Shown here: one piece after another, positions 45,793-53,744 of the stretch
Layout of the letters: each line of letters starts with the position of its first letter
Numbering within the stretch: the stretch's first letter is position 1
DNA from: Desulfovibrio fairfieldensis
GTDB taxonomy: Bacteria > Desulfobacterota > Desulfovibrionia > Desulfovibrionales > Desulfovibrionaceae
Direction of reading: 5' to 3'
DNA length: 64,000 nucleotides
NCBI RefSeq assembly: GCF_001553605.1
Contig: NZ_CP014229.1
Location: 3,066,501 to 3,130,500, forward strand
Translations under genes and position numbers: made by a program
The notes under the pieces: model-generated
The model's database searches: none
What the model was told of the DNA's origin: nothing
The model's input: the letters and a program-made list of their open reading frames with translations, nothing else

Positions 45793-46926
45793 ATGGACAA
45801 AAAAACGCCGTCAAGAAAATCCGGAGAACGCGACGTCGTCATCGTGGGCGGCGGCATTTCCGGCGCGGCCCTGGCTTTCGGACTGGCCGGAAAAGGCTGC
45901 AAGGTCACGGTGCTGGACGCGCCCACCCGCACCAACATGGCCTCGCGCACCAATGTGGGGCTGATCTGGTGCCAGTCCAAATTCCTGCATCTGCCGGAAT
46001 ACGCCCGCTGGGGCTTCATGTCCTCGCGGCTCTTTCCGGAACTGGTCCGGGAACTGGAAGAAATCTCCGGCCTGCACGTGCCCGTGAACTTCACGGGCGG
46101 CCTGATTCCGGTGCTCGGCGCGGAGGATTTTCAGAAGCGCGCCGACTACATCGTCAAGCTGCGCGAAGCTCTGGGCGAATACCGGGGGGCCGTGATCGAA
46201 CGCGGCGAGCTGGAAAAAAAGCTGCCCAAAATCCCCTTTGGTCCGGAGGTCTGCGGCGCGGCCTGGTGTGAGGAGGACGGCGTCATCGACCCGCTGGCCC
46301 TGCTGCGCGCCTACCGGGCGGCTCTGCCCCGGCTGGGGGCCGAATATGTGGAAACCCTGGTGCTCGACGTGACCCCCCATGCGGGCGGCTACCGCGTCGC
46401 CACCCGCAACGGGGACTATTTCTGCCGCCGCCTGGTGCTGGCCGCCGGTCTGGCAAACCGGCGCTTCGCCCGTTTCGCCGTGCCGGATCTGCCGGTCTAT
46501 CCGGACAAGGGCCAGGTGCTGCTGGTGGAACGCCTGCCCATGGTCATGCCCATTCCGGTGCTGGGGGCCACCCAGACCTTCGGCGGCACGGTGATCATCG
46601 GCTTCAAGCATGAACGCGTGGGACACGACAGCGGCGTTGTTCCCGCCTCGGTGGCCACGGAAGGCCGCTGGGCCATGCGGGTCTGGCCGGAACTGGCGAA
46701 AAAGCGCCTGATCCGGACCTGGTCCGGCCTGCGCGTCATGCCGGAAGACAATATGGCCATTTACAGCCGCCTGCCCGGCCACCCCCAGGTGAGCCTGATC
46801 AATACCCACAGCGCCGTGACCATGGCCGCCGCGCACAGCCGTCTGCTGCCCGATTTCATTCTGGGCGGGGAGCTGCCCGAAACCGCGCGCGGCATGACGC
46901 TCAAACGCTTCGGCTTCGCCTGCTGA
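45793..46926 (+). CDS. FAD-dependent amine/D-amino-acid dehydrogenase, DAO family (HcnC-like subunit)
   Basis: A 377-residue DAO-superfamily flavoprotein. The FAD motif DVVIVGGGISGAALAFGLA is at residues 14-32; substrate-domain and C-terminal FAD motifs include EDGVIDPLALLRAYRAALP and RTWSGLRVMPEDNMAIY. It is followed by a 2Fe-2S protein and a second flavoprotein, the arrangement of HcnABC-type and hydroxyproline/proline/opine dehydrogenase complexes, in which this subunit oxidises the amine. Substrate is unknown. Confidence 0.85.
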   Translation: MDKKTPSRKSGERDVVIVGGGISGAALAFGLAGKGCKVTVLDAPTRTNMASRTNVGLIWCQSKFLHLPEYARWGFMSSRLFPELVRELEEISGLHVPVNFTGGLIPVLGAEDFQKRADYIVKLREALGEYRGAVIERGELEKKLPKIPFGPEVCGAAWCEEDGVIDPLALLRAYRAALPRLGAEYVETLVLDVTPHAGGYRVATRNGDYFCRRLVLAAGLANRRFARFAVPDLPVYPDKGQVLLVERLPMVMPIPVLGATQTFGGTVIIGFKHERVGHDSGVVPASVATEGRWAMRVWPELAKKRLIRTWSGLRVMPEDNMAIYSRLPGHPQVSLINTHSAVTMAAAHSRLLPDFILGGELPETARGMTLKRFGFAC

Positions 46927-46937
46927 AAGGAGTTTTC

Positions 46938-47219
46938 ATGCACAACGCCAACACAGCCACTGTGCGCATCATCTTTGACGGGCGGGCCCTGGACGTTCCG
47001 GCGGGCATCAGCGTGGCCGCCGCCGTGCTGGGGCACGCCCACGCCGGGCGTACCGCGACGCATCCCGTGGACCACAGCCCGCGCGCGCCCTATTGCCTGA
47101 TGGGCGTCTGTTTTGAATGCCTCATGGAAATCGACGGCGAAGCCGACGTCCAGTCCTGCCTGGTGCCCGTGCGGGAAGGCATGGTCGTGAACCGGCAGAC
47201 GCCCCCGGAGGACAAGTGA
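46938..47219 (+). CDS. (2Fe-2S)-binding small subunit (HcnA-like)
   Basis: A 93-residue ferredoxin-like protein. Cysteines in APYCLMGVCFECLMEIDG and SCLVPVREGM give the C-x4-C-x2-C...C pattern of the small subunit of three-part dehydrogenases. It would pass electrons between the two flavoproteins. Its stop overlaps the next start codon by one base (TGATG). Confidence 0.88.
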   Translation: MHNANTATVRIIFDGRALDVPAGISVAAAVLGHAHAGRTATHPVDHSPRAPYCLMGVCFECLMEIDGEADVQSCLVPVREGMVVNRQTPPEDK

Positions 47220-48607
47220 TGGACAAGCATACGGATGTCGTCATTGTCGGCGCGGGCCCGGCCGGTCTGGCCGCGGCCTGCGCGGCGCGTTCCTGCGGCC
47301 TGACGGTGACCCTGCTGGACGAGCAGGCCGCGCCGGGCGGGCAGTTGCTGCGCAATGTGGAAAGCCCCCTGGCCCAGGCCCTCATGGACCCCAGGGAACG
47401 TGAAGCGGGCCTGCGCCTGGTGGAGGATTTCCGCGGCAGCGGCGCGACATACGTGCCGCGCGCCGTGGTCTGGGGCATGGAAGGACGCTGCCTTTCCTTC
47501 AGCGTGGACAATGTGCCGCAACGTTTGAGCGCGGCCAACGTCATTCTGGCCCCCGGCGGCATGGAACGGCCCGTGCCCTTTCCGGGCTGGACCCTGCCCG
47601 GCGTCATGGGCGCGGGCGGGGCGGACATTCTGCTGCGCTCCGGCGGCAGCCTCACGGCGGACAAGGACGCCCCCGTGGTGCTGGCGGGCAACGGCCCCCT
47701 GCTGCTTCTGCTGGCCGGGCATCTGCTGGACGCGGGCGTGCGTATCGCGGCCTGGCTGGATACGGGCAGCCTGTCGCAACGTCTGCTCTCCGGCGCGGCC
47801 ATGCCCGCCGCCCTGCTGGACCCGCCCTATCTGGGCAAGGGCCTGCGCATGGCCCTGCGCGTGCTCAGGGGCGGCGTGCCCGTCATCCGCAACGCGCGGG
47901 ACATCCGGGCTCTGGGCGCGAACAGCCTGGAAAAGGTTTCCTACGCCGCCAAGGGCGAAACGAGGGAACTTCCGGCCGCCGTGCTGCTGCGCCATGAGGG
48001 CATCATCCCCCGCGTCCAGATCTGTAACGCCCTGGGCGCGCGCCTGCGCTGGGACCGGGTCCAGCGCTGCTGGTATCCGGACGTGGACGCCAACGGTCGC
48101 ACCAGCCTGGACGGCCTGTATGTGGCGGGCGACGGCGCCTATGTGCACGGCGGCGACGCCAGCCGCCTCAAGGGCTGGCTGGCCGGCATCGACGCGGCCC
48201 GGCGTCTGGGCGTCATCTCCCCGGCCGAGGCCGGACGCCGCGCGGCTGGGGCCCGGCGCAAACTGGCCGTGCTGCGCGCGGCGCGCGGCTTTTTGCGTTA
48301 CGTCTTCGCGCCTGACCCGAAGATTTTCGACGTGCCGGACGAAACCCTGGTCTGCCGCTGTGAGTGCGTCAGCGCGGGCGCCATCCGCAAGGCCGTGGCC
48401 GAAGGCTTTCACGAGGTCAACGAGGTCAAGCGCGTGACCCGTTGCGGCATGGGCCAATGCCAGGGGCGCATGTGCGGCCCGGCCTTGGCGGAGATTACGG
48501 CCCGTGCGCAGGGCGCGCGGCCCGACGCCGTGGGCTGCCTGCACATGCGCAGCCCCTTCCGCCCCGTGAAACTTGAAACCTACTGCAATCTCCACGCGCC
48601 GGAATGA
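47219..48607 (+). CDS. FAD/NAD(P)-dependent oxidoreductase with BFD-like 2Fe-2S domain (HcnB-like)
   Basis: A 462-residue flavoprotein. The FAD motif VVIVGAGPAGLAAACAA opens the protein, a pyridine-nucleotide-disulfide oxidoreductase fold follows, and the C-terminal 100 residues carry the BFD-like cluster cysteines (CRCECVSAGAI and RCGMGQCQGRMCGP). It forms the large subunit of a three-component dehydrogenase with the two preceding genes, and takes electrons to an acceptor. Start ATG at 47219 overlaps the previous stop. Confidence 0.9.
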   Translation: MDKHTDVVIVGAGPAGLAAACAARSCGLTVTLLDEQAAPGGQLLRNVESPLAQALMDPREREAGLRLVEDFRGSGATYVPRAVVWGMEGRCLSFSVDNVPQRLSAANVILAPGGMERPVPFPGWTLPGVMGAGGADILLRSGGSLTADKDAPVVLAGNGPLLLLLAGHLLDAGVRIAAWLDTGSLSQRLLSGAAMPAALLDPPYLGKGLRMALRVLRGGVPVIRNARDIRALGANSLEKVSYAAKGETRELPAAVLLRHEGIIPRVQICNALGARLRWDRVQRCWYPDVDANGRTSLDGLYVAGDGAYVHGGDASRLKGWLAGIDAARRLGVISPAEAGRRAAGARRKLAVLRAARGFLRYVFAPDPKIFDVPDETLVCRCECVSAGAIRKAVAEGFHEVNEVKRVTRCGMGQCQGRMCGPALAEITARAQGARPDAVGCLHMRSPFRPVKLETYCNLHAPE

Positions 48608-48795
48608 TCGCCATCCCGCGCAAGAGTAAAGAGAAAAGCTTTTGAGAATATATATCCCCGGAATTTGAAGCAGGCCCGCTTCGGCGTTTATCCGCGCAAA
48701 CGGATTGCGCATACGCCCACGCGTCGGGCGGCTGCTTCCGCAGCCACCAGGGCCGTTTCAACGTGAAATTGCCCGAACCCCCAGGAGTGACGGAC

Positions 48796-50229
48796 ATGCC
48801 CATTAACTGGATAGATTATTCCATCATCATCCTCTACCTTTTCGTGGTCGTTTACATCGGCTGGTGGGCCATGAAAAAGGTCTCCAACTTCGACGACTAC
48901 GCCGTGGCCGGGCGCGGCCTGCCCATGAGCATCTTTTTCGCGGCCATCGCGGCCACGCTCTGCGGCGGCGGTGCCACCATCGGCCGGGTGGCCTTCATGC
49001 ACACCACGGGCATTGTGGTTTTCGCCGGGTTGATGGGCGTGGTCATCAACCAGATTTTCTCCGGCCTGTACATCGCCGGGCGCGTGCACAACATCAAAAA
49101 CGTCTACGGCCTGGGCGACCTCTGCGGCCTCTACTACGGCCATGCCGGGCGGCTTGTGTCCGCCGTGGTTTCCTTTCTCTTCTGCCTCGGGCTGTTCGGC
49201 GTGCAGATTCTGGCCATGGGCGCGATCATGCAGACGGCCACCGGCATCGACCTGATCCCGGCGGCCCTGATCTCCTCGGCCATCACCCTGGCCTACACCT
49301 GCTGCGGCGGCATGCTCGGCGTGACCATGACCGACGCCATCCAGTACGTGATCATCATTGTGGGCATAAGCCTCTGCGGCTGGCTGGCCATTGACCACGC
49401 CGGCGGTTTCGACGTCATGATGGCCAACCTTCAGGCCGCGCCCGCCTATGTCGACAATCTCAAAATCTTCGCGGACTGGTCACCCATCCAGGTCGTCAGC
49501 CTCTTTTTCGGCTTCCTGTTCGGCGAATTCTGCGCGCCCTACTTCATCCAGCGCTATGCCTCCACCAAGTCGGCCAAGGACAGCAAGGCGGGCGTGCTGA
49601 TCTTCTCCGTACACTGGATCTTCTTCCTGGCCACCACGGCGGGCATCGGTCTGGCCTCCATGGCCCTGCAACCCGACGTCAAGCCGGATCTGGCCTTCAC
49701 CAACCTGATCCGCGACGTGCTGCCCGTGGGCATCACGGGCCTGGTGCTGGCCGCCCTGCTGGCCGCCGTGATGAGCTCGGCCGCGGCCTTCATCAACACC
49801 GCCTGCGTCTCCTACACGCGCGACATCTACAACAAGTTCATCAATCCCCAGGCGACCCAGGCCCAGATGCTGCGCCAGTCGCGCCTTTCCACCCTGGTGG
49901 TGGGCGGCGGGGCCATTCTGGCGGCCATTACCTTTCAGGACGTCTTCGGCCTGATGCTCTATGTCTTCAAACTCTGGCCCTCCACCATCATTCCGCCCCT
50001 GCTCTGCGGCCTGCTCTGGGGCAGGATTTCGCCCTACGCGGGCGCGCCCGCCATGGTCATCGGCGGCTTGAGCTATCTGCTGTGGAGCGACAAAGTGCTG
50101 GGCGAGCCCTTCGGCATTCCGGCCAACCTGGTGGGCATGGGCATCAACTGCCTGGTCCTCTTCGTCATCCACCAGCTCATGAAAAACCGCCCGCCCCGAA
50201 GCGGCATGTACGCCCCGGAACAACTGTAA
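48796..50229 (+). CDS. Sodium:solute symporter (SSF family)
   Basis: A 477-residue transporter with about 13 membrane helices and the SSF signature around NFDDYAVAGRGLPMSIFFAA. ATG 48796 is chosen since AGGAG at 48783-48787 is 8 bases upstream; it also starts the first helix (SIIILYLFVVVYIGWW). In this operon it presumably imports, with Na+, the amine or amino acid oxidised by the flavoprotein complex. A 188-base gap from the preceding gene leaves room for a secondary promoter. Confidence 0.92.
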   Translation: MPINWIDYSIIILYLFVVVYIGWWAMKKVSNFDDYAVAGRGLPMSIFFAAIAATLCGGGATIGRVAFMHTTGIVVFAGLMGVVINQIFSGLYIAGRVHNIKNVYGLGDLCGLYYGHAGRLVSAVVSFLFCLGLFGVQILAMGAIMQTATGIDLIPAALISSAITLAYTCCGGMLGVTMTDAIQYVIIIVGISLCGWLAIDHAGGFDVMMANLQAAPAYVDNLKIFADWSPIQVVSLFFGFLFGEFCAPYFIQRYASTKSAKDSKAGVLIFSVHWIFFLATTAGIGLASMALQPDVKPDLAFTNLIRDVLPVGITGLVLAALLAAVMSSAAAFINTACVSYTRDIYNKFINPQATQAQMLRQSRLSTLVVGGGAILAAITFQDVFGLMLYVFKLWPSTIIPPLLCGLLWGRISPYAGAPAMVIGGLSYLLWSDKVLGEPFGIPANLVGMGINCLVLFVIHQLMKNRPPRSGMYAPEQL

Positions 50230-50265
50230 TCCGAGCCCGTTCACGCAATCATTCAGGAGACTCCC

Positions 50266-50379
50266 ATGCTGGAATTCACCAAGATACTGATCTATACATC
50301 CTTTGTGCTGAACATCGCCTGCGGCGTCTGGGTCTTTTTCGGCATCATCGGCTGGGTCCGCGATCTGCGCAAAAACTGA
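50266..50379 (+). CDS. 37-residue single-helix membrane protein
   Basis: A small gene with a good ribosome-binding site (CAGGAGA, 9 bases upstream). It encodes MLEFTKILIYTSFVLN then IACGVWVFFGIIGWVRDLRKN. Residues 7-30 form one membrane helix and the C terminus is basic, giving an outside-in orientation. It lies between the symporter and racemase genes and is likely a small accessory subunit of the symporter; no family is recognised. Confidence 0.7.
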   Translation: MLEFTKILIYTSFVLNIACGVWVFFGIIGWVRDLRKN

Positions 50380-50415
50380 TTTTCCGCGCTTCTTCCGCGT
50401 TGCAAGGAGACGGCC

Positions 50416-51138
50416 ATGATTCTGAAAGGCGGCACACGATACTATGACACGCCCGTGGGCGTGCTCTGCCTGGATTCTCTCTTTCCCAAACCCAGGGGGC
50501 ATCTGCGCAATCCCCTGACCTTCGGCTTTCCGGTGGTGACGCGGGTCATCACGGGCGTGGACGTCCCGCGCCTGCTCTTCAATCCCACGCCCGAGCTGCT
50601 GGAGCCCTTTGTGCAAGCCGCGCGGGAACTGGAAGCCGACGGCGTGCGCGCCGTCACCGGTTCCTGCGGCTTCATGGCCCGCTTCCAGGGGCAGATCGCG
50701 CGGGAACTCAAGGTGCCGGTACTGCTCTCAAGCCTCGTGCAGTTGCCGCTGCTGCGCCTGCTGCACGGCGAAAACGCGGTCATCGGCGTGCTCACGGCCA
50801 GCGCCGCGGCGCTCACGCCGGAGCTTTTCGCGGCCTGCGCCTCGAAAAGGGACGCGGTGCGCATTCAGGGCATGGACGAGCAGCCCGAATTCCGGGAAAC
50901 CATCTTGGAAAACAAGCGACACGATTTTGACCTGGACCGCCTGGAACAGGAAATCGTCGGCACGGCAAAAGCCTTCGCGCGGACGCAGGCCCTGGACGCC
51001 CTGCTGCTGGAATGCACGGATCTCTCGGCTTTTGCCGAACCTGTTCAGAAGGCGACGGGCATCCCGGTCTACGACATCTGCGGGTTGGTGGAATACGCGG
51101 CCCATGCGGTGTGCCGCAGAAAATGGGATCAACGGTAG
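50416..51138 (+). CDS. Aspartate/glutamate racemase family protein
   Basis: A 240-residue Asp/Glu/hydantoin racemase-superfamily protein. Two catalytic-type cysteines are placed as expected: GSCGFMA (about residue 84) and LLLECTDLSAF (about residue 200). In the operon it may racemise or epimerise the substrate to the D form before oxidation by the flavoprotein complex. AAGGAGA precedes the ATG. Last gene before a bidirectional terminator. Confidence 0.82.
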   Translation: MILKGGTRYYDTPVGVLCLDSLFPKPRGHLRNPLTFGFPVVTRVITGVDVPRLLFNPTPELLEPFVQAARELEADGVRAVTGSCGFMARFQGQIARELKVPVLLSSLVQLPLLRLLHGENAVIGVLTASAAALTPELFAACASKRDAVRIQGMDEQPEFRETILENKRHDFDLDRLEQEIVGTAKAFARTQALDALLLECTDLSAFAEPVQKATGIPVYDICGLVEYAAHAVCRRKWDQR

Positions 51139-51154
51139 GCAACGCCCAAAAAAC

Positions 51155-51190
51155 CGGGGCGGAAAGGCCGTTGAAAACCTTTCCGCCCCG
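51155..51190. terminator. Bidirectional terminator between racemase and thrC
   Basis: CGGGGCGGAAAGG (51155-51167) with CCTTTCCGCCCCG (51178-51190) and a 10-base loop between convergent genes, preceded by a run of A. Works plausibly for both operons. Confidence 0.75.
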
Positions 51191-51212
51191 CAATGCATCC
51201 ATCCTGTGGCGC

Positions 51213-52658
51213 CTATTTCCTCTTCAAACCCAACCGTTCCACCACGGCCTCGGCGCCCAGGCGGGCGAATTCGGCCACGTCCCGGCCCTGGCGCGCGCTT
51301 TCCGGCAAGAGCAGTTCGGGCCGGTTCGCCAGGCTCTTGTCCGGCGTGACCCCGTATTCCGGCGGAAAGGCATCGTTGAAATACATGTCCTGAAAACCCG
51401 CGAACTTCAGGCTGTGGGCCGTGGCGTCCAGCACCGCGTGCTCGTCGCCGCCGATGAGCCCCAGCGCACGGGCGTTCAGCAGACCGGCCAGACATTCGCC
51501 GCCCTGGGTGCAGGCGATGTGCCCGTGGCGGTTGGCCTGAATCATGGCGTCCATGATCTGCTGTTCCGTGACCTGAACCACCTGGAAGGCCGTTTCCCCG
51601 CCCGCCTCAACAAAACGCTCGGCCAGCCGCCGCACGCGCGGAAAAGACACGGGATTGCCGATCATGGCGGCCTGGGCCACGCTGGGCGTGACCGTCACCG
51701 GCTGCCAGTGGCGGGTCTCTTTGGGCGCGGCATAGTAACGCCAGACCGGGTCCGCGTGTTCGGACTGCACGCCGAAGACGCGCGGCAGGCTCGTGATGAT
51801 GCCCAGGTCCAGCATTTTCAGAAAGCCGGACATGATTGCCGTGACATTGCCCGCGTTGCCGATGGGCACGAAAAGGCAGAGCCCGGCCACGTCCCAGCCA
51901 TACCACTGGGCCACTTCATAGGCGTAGGATTCCTGGCCCAGAATGCGCCAGCTGTTTTTGGAATTGAGCAGGGCCACGCGGTAGTTTTCCGCCAGATATT
52001 CCACCACTTTCATGCAGTCGTCGAACACGCCGGGCAGCTCCAGCACCGTGGCTCCGCTGCCCAGGGGCTGCGAGAGCTGCTGGGGCGTGACCTTGCCGTA
52101 GGGCAGCAACACCACGGACTTGAGCGGCGTTCCCACATAGGCCGCGTACAGGGCGGCGGCGGCGGAGGTGTCGCCGGTAGAGGCGCAGACCGTAAGCACT
52201 TCGTCCCACTCGTGACGGCGGCAGAGCCATTTGAGATAGCTGAAGGCGCAGGCCATGCCTCGGTCCTTGAAGGAAGCGCTGGGATTCTGGCCGTCGTTCT
52301 TGTAGGCGAAGGGCAGGCCCACGCGATCGCGCAGGGCGGGCGCGGCCTCCACGATGGGGGTCAGGCCTTCGCCCAGATAGACGATGTCCTCTTGCTCCAG
52401 CAGCGGGGCCAGCAGTTCGTAATAGCGGAAAATACCCTTGAGCGCCGTGTCGCGCGTGGCCGCGCGGGCATCGAACAGCTCCCGCCAGGCCGCGCCGTCG
52501 CGCTCTTTCAGGCGCTCGAAGTCCAGGTTTTCCAGCAGGAACACGCCGCCGCACTGCGGGCAGGCGTAGAGCAGGCTGTCGCCGGGATAACGCGCCCCGC
52601 AGTCCAGACAGACGTATTCCATACGGCCGCGATAGGCCGGAAAATCAGGATGTACCAC
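51213..52658 (-). CDS. thrC: Threonine synthase
   Basis: Threonine synthase converts phosphohomoserine to threonine with PLP. The N-terminal zinc-ribbon-like part (CLDCGARYPG, CPQCGG) and the cofactor lysine motif QNPSASFKDRGM are visible, then VCASTGDTSAAAA and IGNAGNVTAIM for phosphate binding. With GTG 52658 the protein has 481 residues; GGAGGA (52671-52666) sits 7 bases ahead. An in-frame ATG at 52673 lacks a ribosome-binding site. Its leader holds copy C of the structured element, whose outer arm ends only 16 bases before the ribosome-binding site. Confidence 0.94.
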   Translation of the reverse strand: MVHPDFPAYRGRMEYVCLDCGARYPGDSLLYACPQCGGVFLLENLDFERLKERDGAAWRELFDARAATRDTALKGIFRYYELLAPLLEQEDIVYLGEGLTPIVEAAPALRDRVGLPFAYKNDGQNPSASFKDRGMACAFSYLKWLCRRHEWDEVLTVCASTGDTSAAAALYAAYVGTPLKSVVLLPYGKVTPQQLSQPLGSGATVLELPGVFDDCMKVVEYLAENYRVALLNSKNSWRILGQESYAYEVAQWYGWDVAGLCLFVPIGNAGNVTAIMSGFLKMLDLGIITSLPRVFGVQSEHADPVWRYYAAPKETRHWQPVTVTPSVAQAAMIGNPVSFPRVRRLAERFVEAGGETAFQVVQVTEQQIMDAMIQANRHGHIACTQGGECLAGLLNARALGLIGGDEHAVLDATAHSLKFAGFQDMYFNDAFPPEYGVTPDKSLANRPELLLPESARQGRDVAEFARLGAEAVVERLGLKRK

Positions 52659-52686
52659 GAAACATTCCTCCATAGTGGATGGCGTT

Positions 52687-52815
52687 CTGAAACGATGGAT
52701 TTTTTCCCCTGGCAAGAAAGAAGGCGGTCCCGGTTCGGGGATAGTACTCTTATGGTACAGCCCCGGGCCGGAACCGCCTTCTGCCGCAGCCCAGGGAAAG
52801 AAAGGCGCGTTTCAG
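52687..52815 (-). ncRNA. Candidate structured RNA motif, copy C (plsY-thrC spacer)
   Basis: Read on the minus strand. Outer helix CTGAAACG (52815-52808) with CGTTTCAG (52694-52687), overlapping the plsY TGA stop. Second helix TTTCCCTGG with CCAGGGGAAA. Long inner helix of 22 positions (52782-52761 with 52740-52719), one wobble and two mismatches. Terminal mini-helix GTAC-CATAAGA-GTAC (52758-52744). Boxes GGCTGCGGC and TTTCTTGCC match copies A and B. It lies between two co-directional genes, so it could act on the plsY 3' end, the thrC leader or both. Confidence 0.6.
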
Positions 52816-53405
52816 CTTTTGCTCTTTAACCAGCTTTTTTCCGTCCCCGCCCGCAGGCGGGCGATGTTCTCGCGGTGCTTCCAGACCACCAAGGCCAGCA
52901 GACAAAGGCTCAGGGGCAGCCAGCTCCAGATGCCGCTGAGCAGCAGAAGCAGGGGCAGGGCCGCCACCAGGGTCAGGGACCCCAGGGAGACATAGCCGCT
53001 GCGCCAGATCACCAGCAGGCAGAGCGCGGCGGCGATAAGCAACTGCCAGAAGGCCAGGGGCAGAAACACGCCGATGCTGGTGGCCACGGCCTTGCCGCCC
53101 TTGAACTTCATGAAGCAGGAAAAGACATGCCCCAGCACGCAGGCCAGGCCGGTCAGGCTGACAAAGACAGGGGACGGATTGATGGCCAGCGCGGCCCAGA
53201 CCGGCAGCGCGCCCTTGAGCACGTCGCAGAGCAGGGTTGCCACGCCCCAGCCGAAACCGCAGAGCCGGGAGACGTTGGTGGCCCCGGTGCTGCGGCTGCC
53301 GTCCGTGCGGGGGTCGATGCCGCAGAAGGTTTTGGCGATGACCAGTCCCCAGGGCACGGAACCCAGCACATAGGCCACCGCTATCCAGAGTGCCTGCACA
53401 AGCAT
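52812..53405 (-). CDS. plsY: Glycerol-3-phosphate acyltransferase PlsY
   Basis: A 197-residue integral membrane enzyme that transfers acyl from acyl-phosphate to glycerol 3-phosphate, the first step of phospholipid synthesis. Family motifs: [43 protein letters not shown] and the C-terminal [15 protein letters not shown]. Five or more membrane helices are apparent. It is upstream of thrC on the same strand, separated by the structured element. Confidence 0.95.
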   Translation of the reverse strand: MLVQALWIAVAYVLGSVPWGLVIAKTFCGIDPRTDGSRSTGATNVSRLCGFGWGVATLLCDVLKGALPVWAALAINPSPVFVSLTGLACVLGHVFSCFMKFKGGKAVATSIGVFLPLAFWQLLIAAALCLLVIWRSGYVSLGSLTLVAALPLLLLLSGIWSWLPLSLCLLALVVWKHRENIARLRAGTEKSWLKSKS

Positions 53406-53499
53406 GTTTTTCTCCTCCCGAAAAACCGGACTGACCCAAGGCAGGCGTATCTTGCCCGCCGCGATTCTCCGGGGAGAACAGCCTCACGCACGCTGCCCG

Positions 53500-53744
53500 C
53501 GTCATCCGGCATTTTTTGCTGCTCACGTACCTGCGTACGCTGCGCGCGAAAAATGCCGGACCTCGGCAGCGCACGAAAATCTTATTCTCCGCCGGATTCC
53601 CCCGGCACCAGCCATCCGCCTCCGCTACGCTCCGGCGGAGTAAAGGAGGCTTTGCCCAACAATGCCGGGCAACATTCAGAATTATATTTCCTGAGTGTAC
53701 CCTGCTGTCTTTCAATAACTTTCAGTTGCGCCAGCCTGGCGGGT
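53500..53744. repeat. Intergenic region with long hairpin repeat (copy 2 of 2)
   Basis: CCGGCATTTTTTGC (53506-53519) pairs with GCGAAAAATGCCGG (53546-53559) with one wobble. The loop, TGCTCACGTACCTGCGTACG then CTGCGC, is nearly identical to that of the hairpin at 881-937, although the stem is different. The downstream part (CATCCGCCTCCGCT, CGGCGGAG, then GCTTTGCCCAAC) also matches copy 1. No gene is visible in the 339-base gap between plsY and the ribonuclease. Confidence 0.6.
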
